Positions 47,639 through 59,607 of a DNA stretch of 64,000 bases are shown here, one piece after another (position 1 is the stretch's first letter; the number at the start of each line of letters is the position of its first letter). The notes beneath the pieces are model-generated. The model saw only the letters and a list, made by a program, of their open reading frames with translations, had not been told where the DNA came from and did not search any database. The DNA is from Lactuca virosa (taxonomy: Eukaryota > Streptophyta > Magnoliopsida > Asterales > Asteraceae), in the NCBI GenBank assembly GCA_928212115.1, contig CAKMRJ010005745.1, forward strand, positions 104,248,704 to 104,312,703. The letters are read 5' to 3'. The translations under genes and the position numbers were made by a program.

Positions 47639-47706
47639 CTATACAAAACATATAACCATAAGAAACAATCAATACTAAATGCAGAGATAAGGGAAAAAAT
47701 ACATAC
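47639..47706 (-). other. candidate 68-nt intron between gag and protease
   Basis: On the minus strand it begins GTATGT and ends TGTATAG, with T-rich content. Removal restores one frame through the protease (G-GG junction in ...GTGACG-G/GG-TCGTTC). Reading through instead meets TAG after about ten codons. Spliced RNA would therefore encode Gag-Pol, and unspliced RNA Gag alone. Splicing is inference. Confidence 0.7.
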
Positions 47707-48916
47707 CCGTCACCACGTCAGGAGTCGCTCGCGCCTCCTCTGCTGTCAACTGAAAAGCCCTACTCTTCGCCACCGGCGTCTCAACTCGGCCATGACGGCC
47801 ATCTGTAATCCTCAAAGTAGCAGGGGCAGGTGCTGACACCTTCCCTGCAGTAGCTAAACTCGGATACTAGGACTTTTTATGTCCCCTCTGATTGCACTGA
47901 AAGCAAATCAGATCTGATGCCGCAATGGCGGTAGTAGTGGCCGTACAATCTCTGCTCATATGCCCAGTCCGGCCGCACTTATAGCAGCCGGCACTCCCTG
48001 CCTTGCACGCCCCATCATGCAATCTACCACACTTGCCACACCGACCGTGGCTCTGCTGACCTCTGGACCTATGATCTGACACCTTGGGCTTTTTGCCCGA
48101 ACTCCCTGTACCCGAAGCCGCCTCCAGATTCCTCTTCCGCTCCATCTCAAGGTCAATCTCTCTCTCTCGAGCCCTGGCAATCAGGTCATCCAGCGTTTTA
48201 CAGCTGGACCGGCTCACAAACTGGCGGATATCACTCCACAACATCTCATGATAACGGGCCTTCTTCATTTCCTTATCAGCTGAGTACTGAGGAACAAGAA
48301 GAGCCCTCTCCCTGAACTTGGCGGTAATCTCCGCCACTGTCTCTGTAGTCTGGGTGAGATCCTGGAACTCCCTGGCTAACTGCTGCACCTCAATAATCGG
48401 TGCAAACTCGGCTCTGAACCTGGTAGTAAAATCAGCCCAGGTCATAGCATCTAAAGCTGCATCATCTCCAATGGCATGTCCGACCTCCTCCCACCAATCT
48501 CGTGCCCTGTCCTTCAAAAGACAGGACGCCAATCTGACCTTGTCCCCCTCGGGACACCTGCTCGTGCGGAAAGCGTTGGCCACATCCGCCAACCATCTAG
48601 TACTCGCTATGGGGTCCCGCGCCCCATGGTAATCTGGAGCTCTACATGCCCGGAACTCCCTGAAAATAAGCGTGTGCGACCCCATCATGGCCGCCACCTC
48701 AGCACGGAAGGTGCTCAACCTCTCGTCCATCAACTCTAAGATACCCTCCTTGATCGAACCGAAGATCACAGGAGTCTGCTCAAGTATGGTGCGAGTAATC
48801 TCTGAAGAGAGAAACTCCCTAGTCTGCTCATCCAACTGCCCGGCCTCCGGGCCTGATCCTGATCCCTCTCCGGCACCTGAACTGCCGACTGCTGGTCTAG
48901 GGCGTAAAACCACCAT
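47707..48916 (-). pseudogene. gag: gypsy gag with zinc knuckles
   Basis: The ATG at 48916 begins MVVLRPRPAVG. A Retrotrans_gag capsid domain follows (FRACRAPDYHGARDP...WWEEVG...FTTRFRAEF), then a basic stretch and CCHC knuckles (CYKCGRTGHMSRDC and CFQCNQRGHKK). A TAG at 47867-47869, where a Gln codon would fit (CAG to TAG), stops the frame. Coding potential continues in the same frame through LRITDGR and RAFQLTAEEARATPDVV to the intron donor at 47706. Confidence 0.92.
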
Positions 48917-49881
48917 TCTGAAAACACATCATAATAAACGTCAGGAACACTGATATATCTCGAGGGATCACTACTACCACAAGTTTCCTGGTCTCATCTC
49001 AGCTTTCCTTGATTCGAGTACGGATCCTCTGCTTTCAGTAGTACGGGCCCATACTACCTTCCACATCTATCCGTACTTTCCTCAAGTATTGCCTCTACTC
49101 CACCAAGTCACTACTACTGCTACTGATCTCTGCTACTCCCATCCTAGGCTTGCCCTAGGGAAATCTCTGACTCTACCCAATCCAGTCCTCAGCTGCTGAA
49201 GGCCTCCTTGTAATGCCAATTAGCCATCACCTGAATACCATCACATGTGGCGAGGCTCAGATAATCCTTCGAGTAAAAGACTCGTCCCTACAACGGTTAG
49301 ACTCAAACAAGAGTTGCGCAATAGAGCCAAATCTAGCACTCTGAGATTATTCAACCCTGTTCACATGTGACGTGACATATTCACCTAATGGCTAACTCCC
49401 ATTACTCCGAGTCCCACAAAGCACAAAGCAAGCAGCATTCAGACACAAAAGACTACTCAAGCAATTCTATCCTCATAACAAGAAACTGTACTAGCATACA
49501 ATGCTAAGCTCATACTATCAGGCATAACCTAAACAGGCTATCCTACTGCTGTCTACTCAATACTAGCATGCAATTCTCAGAGAGCTGAAACACATATAGC
49601 AGGCACATAAGGCATCCTCCTAGACCCTTAGTCCTATTCTAGCATGCTGTTCTACTGAAACTGAAACTGACAATCACAACATAACTTGTACGGGTAATTT
49701 GGGAGTACTTACTTGAGCTCGGCTGATTACATGCACCACACCCTTTTCCTTTTCTCAAAACTCTTTTTCTTTTTAGGTTTTCTTTTTCAAAAATCTTTTT
49801 GAAAACATTTTTGAAAATATTTCTACCATTTCCTCAGTTTGAGTCCAGTCACACCCGAGAGTGTGCCTGAATCCCTCAAAC
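48917..49881. other. gypsy untranslated leader
   Basis: About 960 bp between the primer-binding site and the gag ATG on the minus strand. No credible open frame. Contains CT-rich stretches. Confidence 0.7.
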
Positions 49882-49900
49882 CAAGGCTCTGATATCAACT
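49882..49900 (-). promoter_or_regulatory. primer-binding site of the gypsy element
   Basis: On the minus strand, TTGATATCAGAGCC follows the right LTR. It differs from the initiator tRNA-Met complement TGGTATCAGAGC at its first bases. Confidence 0.8.
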
Positions 49901-51950
49901 TGAAACATCCCAAAATACGACCCAAAAATTTTCGTTTAATTAATAAATAAAATCATGCACTGAAGATCATATCATAGAAACCGTACGTCAAATATCTCAA
50001 ACCATAGTAAAATATCATAATAAAACTGTATCAAACTGTATCATCTCATATCAAAATAAACTGATCAAACTCCCAGGACTAAAACTGAAGCTGTGGTGTG
50101 TGCGATGCCATCATCCCGAGCTCTTCCCTTTACTTGTGGAAGTACCTGAAACCAAAACTGAAACTGTAAGCACAAAGCTTAGTGAGCTCCCCCAAACTAC
50201 CACATACCATACAATAACATATAAGAAACTACTGGGCCTTGCCCACTGCATCGGACCGAAGTCCGGAAACTGCATCAGACCGAAGTCTGGAACTAACCAG
50301 GGCCTTGCCCTCTGCATCGGACCGAAGTCCGGAAACTGCATCGGACCGAAGTCCGGAACTGACCAGGGCCTTGCCCTCTGCATCGGACCGAAGTCCGGAA
50401 ACTGCATCGGACCGAAGTCCAGAAACTGCATCAGACCGAAGTCCGGAAACTGCATCGGACCGAAGTCCGGAACTGACTGAACATAGCATAACATAATCAC
50501 AACTACTGGCATAAACACATATACTGCATACTGCATCAGACCGAAGTCCGGAACACATAATCACAAATTCATGCTTAAATCATAAAGACATCAAGCACAC
50601 TGAACTACTGCATCAGACCGAAGTTTGGAACTACTGCTAACTAAACGGGCCGGCATTGTGGCCGTAGACCCGTTCCTACTGGAAGGAAACTCACCTCGTA
50701 ATCTGGCTGCTGAACAAACTGATGGGGAAACTGTCTGCTGCTGCTCCGGTATCTCCCCGGCTACAATTTCCCATAAATACACTCAATCAAATACTGATAA
50801 CTATACTGAGGGTAACATGACTATTTTACCGCTGGTCAAAGTCAAAGTCCAGTCAAGGTCAACCCTCTCCAGTTGACCCTACTCGTCGAGTCCTCCTACT
50901 GACTCGCCGATTTCTCGAGCTCTTAACTAATTCTACTCACGATCCGACTCGCCGAGTCACCTCCTGACTCGTCGAGTCTCTTGACACCGAAATATGATGC
51001 TAGTCACGACTCGACTCGCCGAGTCATGCCACGACTCGCCGAGTCTCCCTATTTCCAAATCCTGTCTCGTTCTACTCACCGAGTCCTTTCTCGACTCAAT
51101 GGTTCAACTCAGTAACTTGTCGTAACCCTAGATTCAGGATTCACGACCAGACTCGCCGAGTCCTATGAACGACTCGCCGAGTCCTAACATGCAATCACCA
51201 TACAGTCGATTCTAGATCGATTCAACGCATCCAATTCATAGATCTGGGTTCTAGGACTAACTTAACACGTAAAGTTGCTAACTTTACGTGTACTCATGGT
51301 GTAATGAAGCAAGAACACTAAAACTTGGCTATTATCGAGGTTACTTGACTAGAACAAGGTTATGGCTGCCAAAAGGTGGTTCTACTGAGCTTCTGGAGCA
51401 CAAGAGAGATTAGATCTGAGACAGGAATCGACTACAAAGCTCCAACACTAAGGATTTGTGGTTTTTGAGCTCCAAAACCACCAAATTTGGGACAAACTAG
51501 ATTTATAAGTTCAATAACCAAGATGGAAACTTTATTACCCGAAGTTGAAGCAAATGGAGCCTAGAATCTGGATCTCCTTCCTTTCCTTTGGACCTTCTCT
51601 CCTTCCTTCTCTTCTTCAACACCAAAATACACACAAAACACAGTAATTAGGAAGAACTCACTCAAACTCAACAATGGTGGGCTAGGGTTTACAGGGAGAG
51701 ACGTTCTGAGGTGATGGAGGCTGGAAAGGGGCTATAAAGACGTTTAAATAGGGTGTAAACCCCTGAAATTAGGGTTTCTTCCAGGCTGGCAGACTCGCCG
51801 AGTCCGAGCATATGGACTCGCCGAATAGCCGGCTCCAAACGCGTGCTCATCCCGTCTCTACTCGACGAGTCGGGCTACTGACTCGTCGAGTTCCTCTTGA
51901 AAACTTGAAAAATAATTATTTAAATAACATACCAGAATTGGGGTGTTACA
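49901..51950 (-). repeat. gypsy 5' LTR (right copy)
   Basis: 2050 bp; TGAAACATCCC...GTGTTACA. It is shorter than the left copy mainly because its CGGAC-CGAA-GTCCG array has about three fewer units. It carries a small extra segment near 50790-50825. Confidence 0.95.
50247..50630. repeat. CGGAC-CGAA-GTCCG stem-loop array, right LTR
   Basis: About ten copies of the same stem-loop unit as at 33006-33480. Some copies carry point changes (AGACC, GTCTGG) not matched in the other LTR. Confidence 0.9.
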
Positions 51951-53454
51951 AGTTCTTTGAAATGCCACAAACCGTCTGGAAGTTGTCTGCTTAGAAAATT
52001 ATGGGAGAGGTCAAGAACAACTAAAAACCCCTGGTCAATTTGGCATAAGAAGGAGATTCCACCATAGAAATTGTTTCTAGAAAGATGTGGTGATGTCAGA
52101 GTGTAAGAGACATTAGTTATTGGGCCATAAAATCTGTTGGAACTCAAATCTATCATTGAAATGTAGCCACTCTTTGATGATAAATCTGGTGCTTTCCTGC
52201 TGATGTTGTTGGAAGAGAGATTGAGATATGTTAATTGAGAAGGCCACATGTCCCAAAACCCCAGAGGAATTGTGTCTGAAATTCCATTATTGGCAATATC
52301 AAGATATGAAAGATTTTTCAGAGTTTGAATCCATCTGGGAAGTGAGGCCCTAGATTGCAAGATTTCATACCAAGAAGGGAAAGATTTTGAAATCTTAAGG
52401 TCTCATTGGAGAGTTTCCCTATCAATCGGTTATGTCCAACAAGCAACCCTTGTAATGTAAGCGATGTGCATCCAAACAAGTTGTTTAGAAAATCAGGAAA
52501 ATTGACAACAGCAGAGTTGTTATAGAAATACAAACGTTCCAAATTACAGAGGTTACCAAGATATTTGGGAATCCCATCTAATATGTTCCCAGAGAGATCA
52601 AGAATGCGAAGCTTATTTCTTGTTAATGGGAACAACGAACGATACATGGATGAGGTCAGATTGTTGTTATTGAGAATAAGGGTATCAATAGATGAAGAAG
52701 AGTTGAGAAATGAAGAAGAATATGGATACACGACCTGTGAGAGCTCACATCCCTCTAAACTTAAAGAAATTAGTTTCCGGAGACGCAAAATCATATCTAT
52801 CCAATAATTTTGTTTGGCTAGAGAAATCCCATCCATTTCAAGTGCCTCTAAATGAGAAAGATGAGATAACCAATCTAGGTTTCAAACTCTAGACTTTCCA
52901 AGGGATCCAAGATTAAGCACTTGCAAGTTTGTGAGGTTTCCAAACTCTAGAGGGATGATACCACAATGAGAGTTATCTGAAAGGTCAAGGTGCCTTAACT
53001 TTGTCAAGGAACCAATGGACCTGGGAATGGTTCCATTCAAATGATTTGAACCAAGGTGAAGGATTGAACCAATGAACGTGGGAATAATTCCATGAAAAGA
53101 ATTAGAGAAGAGATCAAGATGAGTCAGGTAGCTTAACTTAAGCAAAGAATTGATTATCTCACCTTCAAGGCCACCAGAGCTAATATTTAGCTCAATGACA
53201 CGACCAGTTTGGTTGTTGCACGTGACTCCACTCTAGTTACAACATTCTTCTTCTTCAGATCTTCATGTGGAGAGAGTTTCATCAGGGTCTTGGAGGCGAG
53301 CTTTGAAATCAAGAAGAGCACGTCTCTCCTTATCGGAACACTTGTTCGTAATACCATTATCATCTCCTCCTCCCGTTGCTACCAATTGGTTGGAAGTTAT
53401 AGTCTCAAGGCATAGCAAGAGAAGTGAGAAAATGATAAAAACACAAGGATTCAT
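51951..53454 (-). pseudogene. RLP-3, 5' half
   Basis: The ATG at 53454 starts a signal peptide (MNPCVFIIFSLLLLCLE) and an LRRNT cap (NKCSDKERRALLDFKARL). The Trp codon after TLST is TGA and the Trp in the CCKWRG motif is TAG, so translation would end after about 63 residues. LRRs follow at 53145-52882, 52836-52318 and 52360-51951 in shifted frames. Sequence stops at the AGTTC target duplication of the gypsy element; the rest of the gene is at 32103-32661. Confidence 0.92.
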
Positions 53455-53533
53455 TATGTTAATGCAAATCTTGGTGATATTTTTTTTTAATTTTTTTTTG
53501 GGTAGTGATTCATATTCAAACGGCCCCTCATGA

Positions 53534-53545
53534 GGGTTTATATAG
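53534..53545 (-). promoter_or_regulatory. TATA box of RLP-3
   Basis: CTATATAAACCC on the minus strand, about 80 bp before the ATG at 53454, as in the two paralogues. Confidence 0.7.
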
Positions 53546-54050
53546 TCTCAATTCTGAAGACAAAAGATTCAAATCAACAACCTCAAATAGGTGGCCTATT
53601 CAAATCAACAACCTCAATTGTGAAACGTAATTTCTATGAAAAGTAAGACAAATTAAAGATGAATTGAAACGGATTGCCCCAATTTAGACATTTAAAGACT
53701 TACAAGTCTTGGAAATTTGTATTTATGAATTATATCTTTTCCCATCTTGGGATAGTTTCGATCCACTATTTATATGAAATGAGTCCCTAAAAACAAACCG
53801 ATGAAATCAAATATAGTAGATATAAATGAGAACCGTGATATGATTGGGTCCAAGAATTTACTGACTATGATATGAACTTATCTCACTTCAATTAATTAAA
53901 TCGTATACTTGTTAGAAACAAGCCAAGTTGGTCCATTTCAACTTTGATCCATGGTCTCCTACATTGTTAAAAATATTTTTTTTTTATTTTGTAAAAAAGT
54001 GCTACACTAGTAGTGATTCTAAAACAAGACGGTAACAAACTTGCAAATTG

Positions 54051-54052
<2 letters not shown>

Positions 54053-54110
<58 letters not shown>
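54053..54110. repeat. (TA)n microsatellite in the RLP-3 upstream region
   Basis: A pure TA run at a site where RLP-1 and RLP-2 have only TATATATTTTG. Confidence 0.95.
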
Positions 54111-54112
<2 letters not shown>

Positions 54113-54654
54113 AAAAATAATTGAATGAAATCTTTTTATTAATCAGTGTAGATTAAAAATGTTTAACATCTTTATTAATTACAAAATTAAAGAATATACG
54201 ACCACACTTTCTAGTTTCTAGACTTCCCTAGCATTGGTACTATGTTAAACAATTTTTTCTTTTCACACAAAAAAACAATATAAAATAGCCAATACCACAA
54301 GTACACCATTAATTCTTATATAAAAATGAATGGATATTTCATAAACAACCATAAAAGATTGTTAGTCATATCATTGTCCTTGCAGAATATGAACATCCCA
54401 GAATGTATTTGGTAGAAAAGAATGACGTGTTGACTACTAATGTAAAAAGAATAAAATGATGATTCAACAAATAAGAACAACAAGACTTTTAATGGCTTGT
54501 GTAGCTGAGTGAGAAGAAATGCTCTAGACAGACTAACCTGATATGATCTCAATATTGGATTCGATCTTAAAATCTAAGAGAAGAGCGCTGAGAAAAACAG
54601 CTAGATTAGACTCATTCTCTTATAGCTAACTAAACATGATCATGAGATCTATAA

Positions 54655-55110
54655 GGGAGGAGGGAGTCGTTCCCTCCCAACCCACCGAACCCACTGCCAC
54701 ATCAAATTTTCTCTCTCTTATTTTTTTTCATCTTTCCAAACCCACAACACACGGAATCCTATCTTTTTGAACCCACTCAATTAACAAAAATACAAAACAA
54801 CTAAGGTACAAGTTTTAAAACACATGATACAAGACAAAATAAGAAAGAGAAAGTAGAGAAAGATGATGAAGTGGGTTAGTGAAACCAATCAACCCACTCG
54901 TTGAAGCGGGAGTGATACCGCCGATAACTCTATTGCTAATTAAGATTTTACATTTGATTGTTTTGTATTTTTTTTAATTGAGTGGGTTGAGTGGGTTCAA
55001 AAAGATAGGATTTCCGTGTGTTGTGGGTTCGGAAAGATGAAGAAAAATAAAAGAGAAAAAGTGATGTGGCAGTGAGTTCAGGGCTGTGAGGGAATGACTC
55101 CCTCCTCTCT
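54655..55110. mobile_element. long-TIR MITE in the RLP-3 upstream region
   Basis: Arms of about 150 bp are inverted copies: GGAGGAGGGAGTCGTTCCCTC at the left, and its complement at the right (GGGAATGACTCCCTCCTC). Shared interior words include GAACCCACTCAATTAA. The uninterrupted paralogues read ATCTATAAAACTG at this site. Flanking TATAA words suggest a degenerate target duplication. No coding. Confidence 0.82.
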
Positions 55111-56448
55111 AATCGTTATAAAGTGGAATATACAACAACAAATCAAATTAAGAGCCTCAAATAACATCAATTGACCAATTAGCATAAGTTATTCTTTAGG
55201 AATTTCGGAAGGCCTGCTCTAATTCTACGTAGAACATAAAATTTGAGAAAGATAATATCGTATTTTCGAACCAGAGACTTGCTATCAATATTATCAACAA
55301 TACCCTTGAATTTGGGGCTTTTAGTGTTGATTCCTCTTTGACTGCTTCTGCTTCTGTTTCACAGTCACCGGCGCCTCTGCACTGCAGTAGGAATTCAAAG
55401 TTTTTCGTGGCAGAGCGTCCTGGGCGGCTGGGCCCATGAAAAGCAAGTTGTACATATACTAGTATAACATTATTCGTGGAAAAAAAATATATTGTGTATG
55501 TCTATTTTCACTCTTCATGTTAATTAAAAAATATTTTGTTTAAATATTGAGGGTTTGTTGCATGATTATCAAATTTAGTGGTTTATATGTATACGGCATT
55601 TCTTTAAGCAATGTTTTTTTTGATTGCTTTTGTAATTGAGTAAATACCAGATGTTTAGGATTTCTTGTAAAGAAGTTACTGTACAAATTCATACCTCAAC
55701 AGCTTTTTGTTGAGAAATTAAATATCCTTCTATATTTTCTTTCCTATCTATCATTTTATCAATGTTAAATGGTGACAAATATATTTAAATTTTATTATTT
55801 TTATTAAATTTAACACATGTCATCATTTAAGATGAATTGGTGGATGAGTAGAAAGATAATAGAGTATAATATAGTAGGATATTTAATTTCTCTTTTTTGT
55901 TTGTTAATTTTCTTTTATGGGTTTAACCATAGAGTTTTGTCATAAAAGCTTTTAAGTTTTGCACACATTGACAGTTTTACCTTAAATTGAATATTATGTT
56001 CATTAATGTCTTAATTTTGCACATTTTTTCCATTTTGAGTTTTTAGATGGTAAACTGGTAACATGTAGACATAGGCATGCCACATCGTTGACTTCACATT
56101 TTCGGCTGAGTGGGCGCTGACAAAGTGAATTGTATACATATAAAAATGAAATAAATACACATTGTTACTTAGTAATATGTATAAATACATAAATATGTAT
56201 TTTAAAGAATATAAACCATATGAATAACTATTTTAATATTAATATGTACACAATATATTTTATAAAAAATAAATATTTATACCTATAAATAAATATAAAT
56301 GCATTTTTAATGCATAATCACGTTTTAAACGTATGCATATGCTTTCAAATGTATAAATATGTTTTTAATTTTACAAAAACATCTTTTTATAAATACCAGT
56401 AAAATCTATTTATATATTTAAAAATATATTCATATGTTTCAAGACCTA

Positions 56449-57250
56449 CACTACAAGAAAAAACGATTATTAGCGGCGACAAAAATCACCGCTAAATATA
56501 AGATAGTCGTCGGTAAATGTAATAACGGCGACAAGTCGACGCTAATGATTCATCGCTGCTGCCCTGTCGATATTGATCAAAATATCGTCGCTAAAGCTAA
56601 TTGTTGCCACTAATAATGAAGTCATCGGTGATAATTGTTATCGCCGCTAATAGGTTGTTATCGGTAATAATCGTGTGTCTCCAGTAATAGTGTTGTCGGT
56701 AATAGTCATTTTTTTTAATTCAGCTCTTTTTGGGTGCAGAAAAACCGATACGTAACGACATTAATTACCAAAAACACAAAAATATTACTTGCAGAAAAAA
56801 ATACATAACAACATCCAATTAAGTACCAAAGTATTATAATTTCAAACAAATACCAAAACAAACAAAAAAAGTGTTATAAATTTATGTCATAACAAGTCTA
56901 ACAAAACACAAACTAATTCGACTAACCACCATCTTCACTCCCCTCATTTCCTCCTTGATCATCACTTGGTGGTTTCCCTGAATAAACAAAAACTACCAAA
57001 GTACATTGTTATTTTTTGCACTTAAATACAAGAAATACCAAAAGTATATTGATATTTCTTTCACTTGGGACATAAACACAATTACCAAAATCAACATGCA
57101 TTTATAGATGCCAAAAGTACATTTTTATTTTTAGAACATGGATAAAAAAAACCAATGTACATTGCTATTCCTTGCACTTGGAACATTGACACAATGACAA
57201 ACACAATTAATAAATCAACATGCATTTATTGATCATTATATAGATATATA
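56449..57250 (+). mobile_element. CACTA (En/Spm) element, 5' end fragment
   Basis: CACTACAAGAAAAAAC at 56449 is the canonical CACTA terminus, preceded by CTA (a possible 3-bp target copy). Subterminal repeats of AGCGGCGAC/ATCACCGCTAA type follow, as in autonomous CACTA elements. A non-coding AT-rich remainder ends where the next LTR begins. No opposite end or transposase is present. Confidence 0.82.
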
Positions 57251-57836
57251 TGTAACGCCCGTGGATCCGGGCTAGTCAATTTAGAGACGATAAGCATCAA
57301 AAGTGACTTTTTGATAGAAGATTATTTAGAATGAATAATCTTAACTAAGTTGTAGTGGTCGTGACAAGGGTTCCAGATATATAAAGAATGCCGAAATCCG
57401 AGTTATAACGAAGAAGTTATGACCGGTCGAAGTTTCGTGACAGAACCGGTACGACACTGCGTGACGTAAATAGTGAATTTACGATAGAGCGATATTTAGC
57501 CTTAGTGATCTAAACGACAGACGTAGAATACGTTAAACCGAGGGCGTGCATAAAAAGAACGTCTAAATCTGACTTCGTATGAGGAAGTTATGATTTTTCA
57601 AAGTTTCGACTTAGCGGTATGCAGCCCAAAGTTCGAATATAAGATCGAGTGGTTTCTAGCCGAAACAATCTAAACGAGAATCAAAGATCTCGTCGATAGT
57701 AGTGCAACGGTAAAAAGAAAGACGAAAACGGACGTCAGATGAAGGAGTTGTGAATTCCTAACAGAGTTTTTCTGTCCCGGCTAACTAAAAATAATATAAT
57801 AAAAGTTAAAGTCAAAATTAGTGTAAGTCCCCAAAC
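57251..57836 (+). repeat. partial LTR of another retrotransposon
   Basis: TGTAACGCCCGTGGATCCGG is a typical start of plant gypsy LTRs. The segment includes repeated wording around GAAGTTATGA. It is interrupted at about 57837 by the next element and no second copy is in the window. Confidence 0.5.
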
Positions 57837-58256
57837 TGCTTGTGTATCAATCAGATCCGTTTGATGGTGCGGAATCCCAATCAAACGGATGATGTCATAT
57901 CAAAATAGAAGAGGGAGAAGAAGAAGATGATGAATCTTGTATGATTTGATTAGAATGAAGATCCAAATAAAAGATTCACACACAACTTACACACACTTAA
58001 GCTCCTCTCTTCTCTCTAACTTTCTCTCTCTACAATATGCTCTCCCACCCTCTAGCCTTTCACTCTCACACACTCCTCACCCTATATATATGAGATAGTT
58101 GGCCGCACACGGGTTTACAGTCGTAAACCCGTGTACGGCCGTACACACAACCGTAAACATATACATAGCCGTAAACACCGAGCTATTTACGGTCCTAGAC
58201 ATAAAAAAAACATTTTCCTAGAAAAGCAAAGTATAAACCAATATTTTGACCCAACA
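57837..58256 (-). repeat. LTR of a copia remnant on the minus strand
   Basis: On the minus strand it begins TGTTGGGTCAAAATATTGG after a purine tract (CCAAGGAGGAGAT) and ends ...ACACAAGCA: TG...CA ends, 420 bp. It contains two clean inverted repeats (57855-57890 and 58107-58134). The opposite LTR is not seen. Confidence 0.6.
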
Positions 58257-59349
58257 ATCTCCTCCTTGGTTTATAGCTTTCTTTTCTAATTGACCCAACA
58301 AGCTCCTCCTAAAAAGTAGCTGGATTTTCTTGTTAATCTTCATTGGGAGCTTGGCTTCAACATTAATATTCAAATTCTTCACAACTTCAAGATGAACTTG
58401 ATGAATCTTCAATGAATGACTTCATCTTGAGCAGTTGGGATTTTCTTCAAAATTTGACTCTGAACGCACATTGGGTGAGGAGGCTTCTTGAAAAGATTCT
58501 TGAAAGATCACACTTTCAGCTTGAGAATCTTCAGAGAGAACAAAGAGAACGAATCTTCTGGATCACTTCAACAGGTACATAGATAGCAACAAATTGATTG
58601 AGGAGGCTTCAATGCAATCTGTCACATAATCTTCAAGTATAGCTTCACCTTGCTTCTGGGGTTGAAGGATTGAATGTTGAAAGAATAATCTTCATTTCTT
58701 GCTCCTTCGAATGAGAATTCTTCGATGATCACGGATGAAGCCTTGGCTCAGAAAATCTCGATACAGCCTCTATGAGTCTCATCTACATCTGAATTCACTT
58801 TTCCAGACAAAACAAAACTAAAAACAAGGTTAGCACACAATATTTTTGGATTTTTCATTTTTTCTGAACAAGAAATAAAATAGAAATAACACTATTTTTG
58901 GATTTTTAAATTTCTGATTTTTGTTTGATTTTTGAATTTTTTTTTAATTCTCCCCCTAAATTTGTGCATAGAGGAAAACTATGAACAAATTTAACAAAAA
59001 CAAAAATATTTGGGATCAAAGTTGCGAGACAGTCTTAACTTGTTTATCAGTACCTTCACCGTCATGAATAGATCTGGTCAATTGTCGGTATTGTGGTCCA
59101 CTTAAACACGAAGGATATCGACAAACTTTTCTAAATAAATCATTTAGCTGGCGACGACCACGGGTATTGTTGTCCACTTAAATTAAGCAGCGACATCTAC
59201 AGACAACCTCTAAATGGTTCAATTTTAGTTGCACTAGAACGGTGTTCCCCACTTCCCGATATACCCTAGTTATCAAGAACTTCCAAAGAACTCCTTACTT
59301 TAGGTGAGTAAATAATTATGAAGGAGGAAGACAGATTTAAGGATAAGTA

Positions 59350-59607
59350 CATATGTTGTGTCCCAGGTCGGATCTCTTTCAATCACGCAGAGGGGACAAC
59401 ATATGGCTGACTAGGATAGAGGGATTGAGATGTAGAATTTTGCATATGCTGTGTTCCAGGTCAGATATATTTCAATCACGCAGAGGAGACAACATATGGC
59501 TAACAGACAGAAAGAATTGTATAGATAGAGAGTTGCGTAGAAATAGAGTTGCATATGTTACATTCCAGGTTGGATCTCTTCCAATCACGTAGAGGAAGCA
59601 ACATATG
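59350..59607. repeat. three-copy tandem repeat with inverted ends
   Basis: Copies start at 59350, 59443 and 59552. Each runs from CATATG(T/C)T to CAACATATG via TTCCAGGT and CAATCACG(C/T)AGAGG, so each unit begins and ends with complementary sequence and could fold. Confidence 0.85.

Larger units (their letters stand above)
32662..51950 (-). mobile_element. Ty3/gypsy LTR retrotransposon, Tekay chromovirus type, with nested insertion
   Basis: Two near-identical LTRs (32662-34767 and 49901-51950; TG...CA) are flanked by a perfect 5-bp duplication, AGTTC. Read on the minus strand the order is PBS, gag, protease, RT, RNase H, integrase, chromodomain-like C-terminus, polypurine tract, LTR. That order defines Ty3/gypsy, and the integrase C-terminal module suggests a chromovirus of the Tekay group. 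A second LTR element (35132-44637) is inserted in the integrase C-terminus. Several nonsense and frameshift changes make it inactive. Without the nested element it is about 9.8 kb. Confidence 0.95.
53546..56448. other. RLP-3 upstream region, duplicated
   Basis: Aligns with 10252-12540 and 28732-30307, more diverged, and interrupted by a (TA)n tract and a MITE. It extends the shared upstream DNA further than RLP-2 does. Its last part (about 56380-56448) matches S1 near 15120-15180. No gene seen. Confidence 0.7.
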
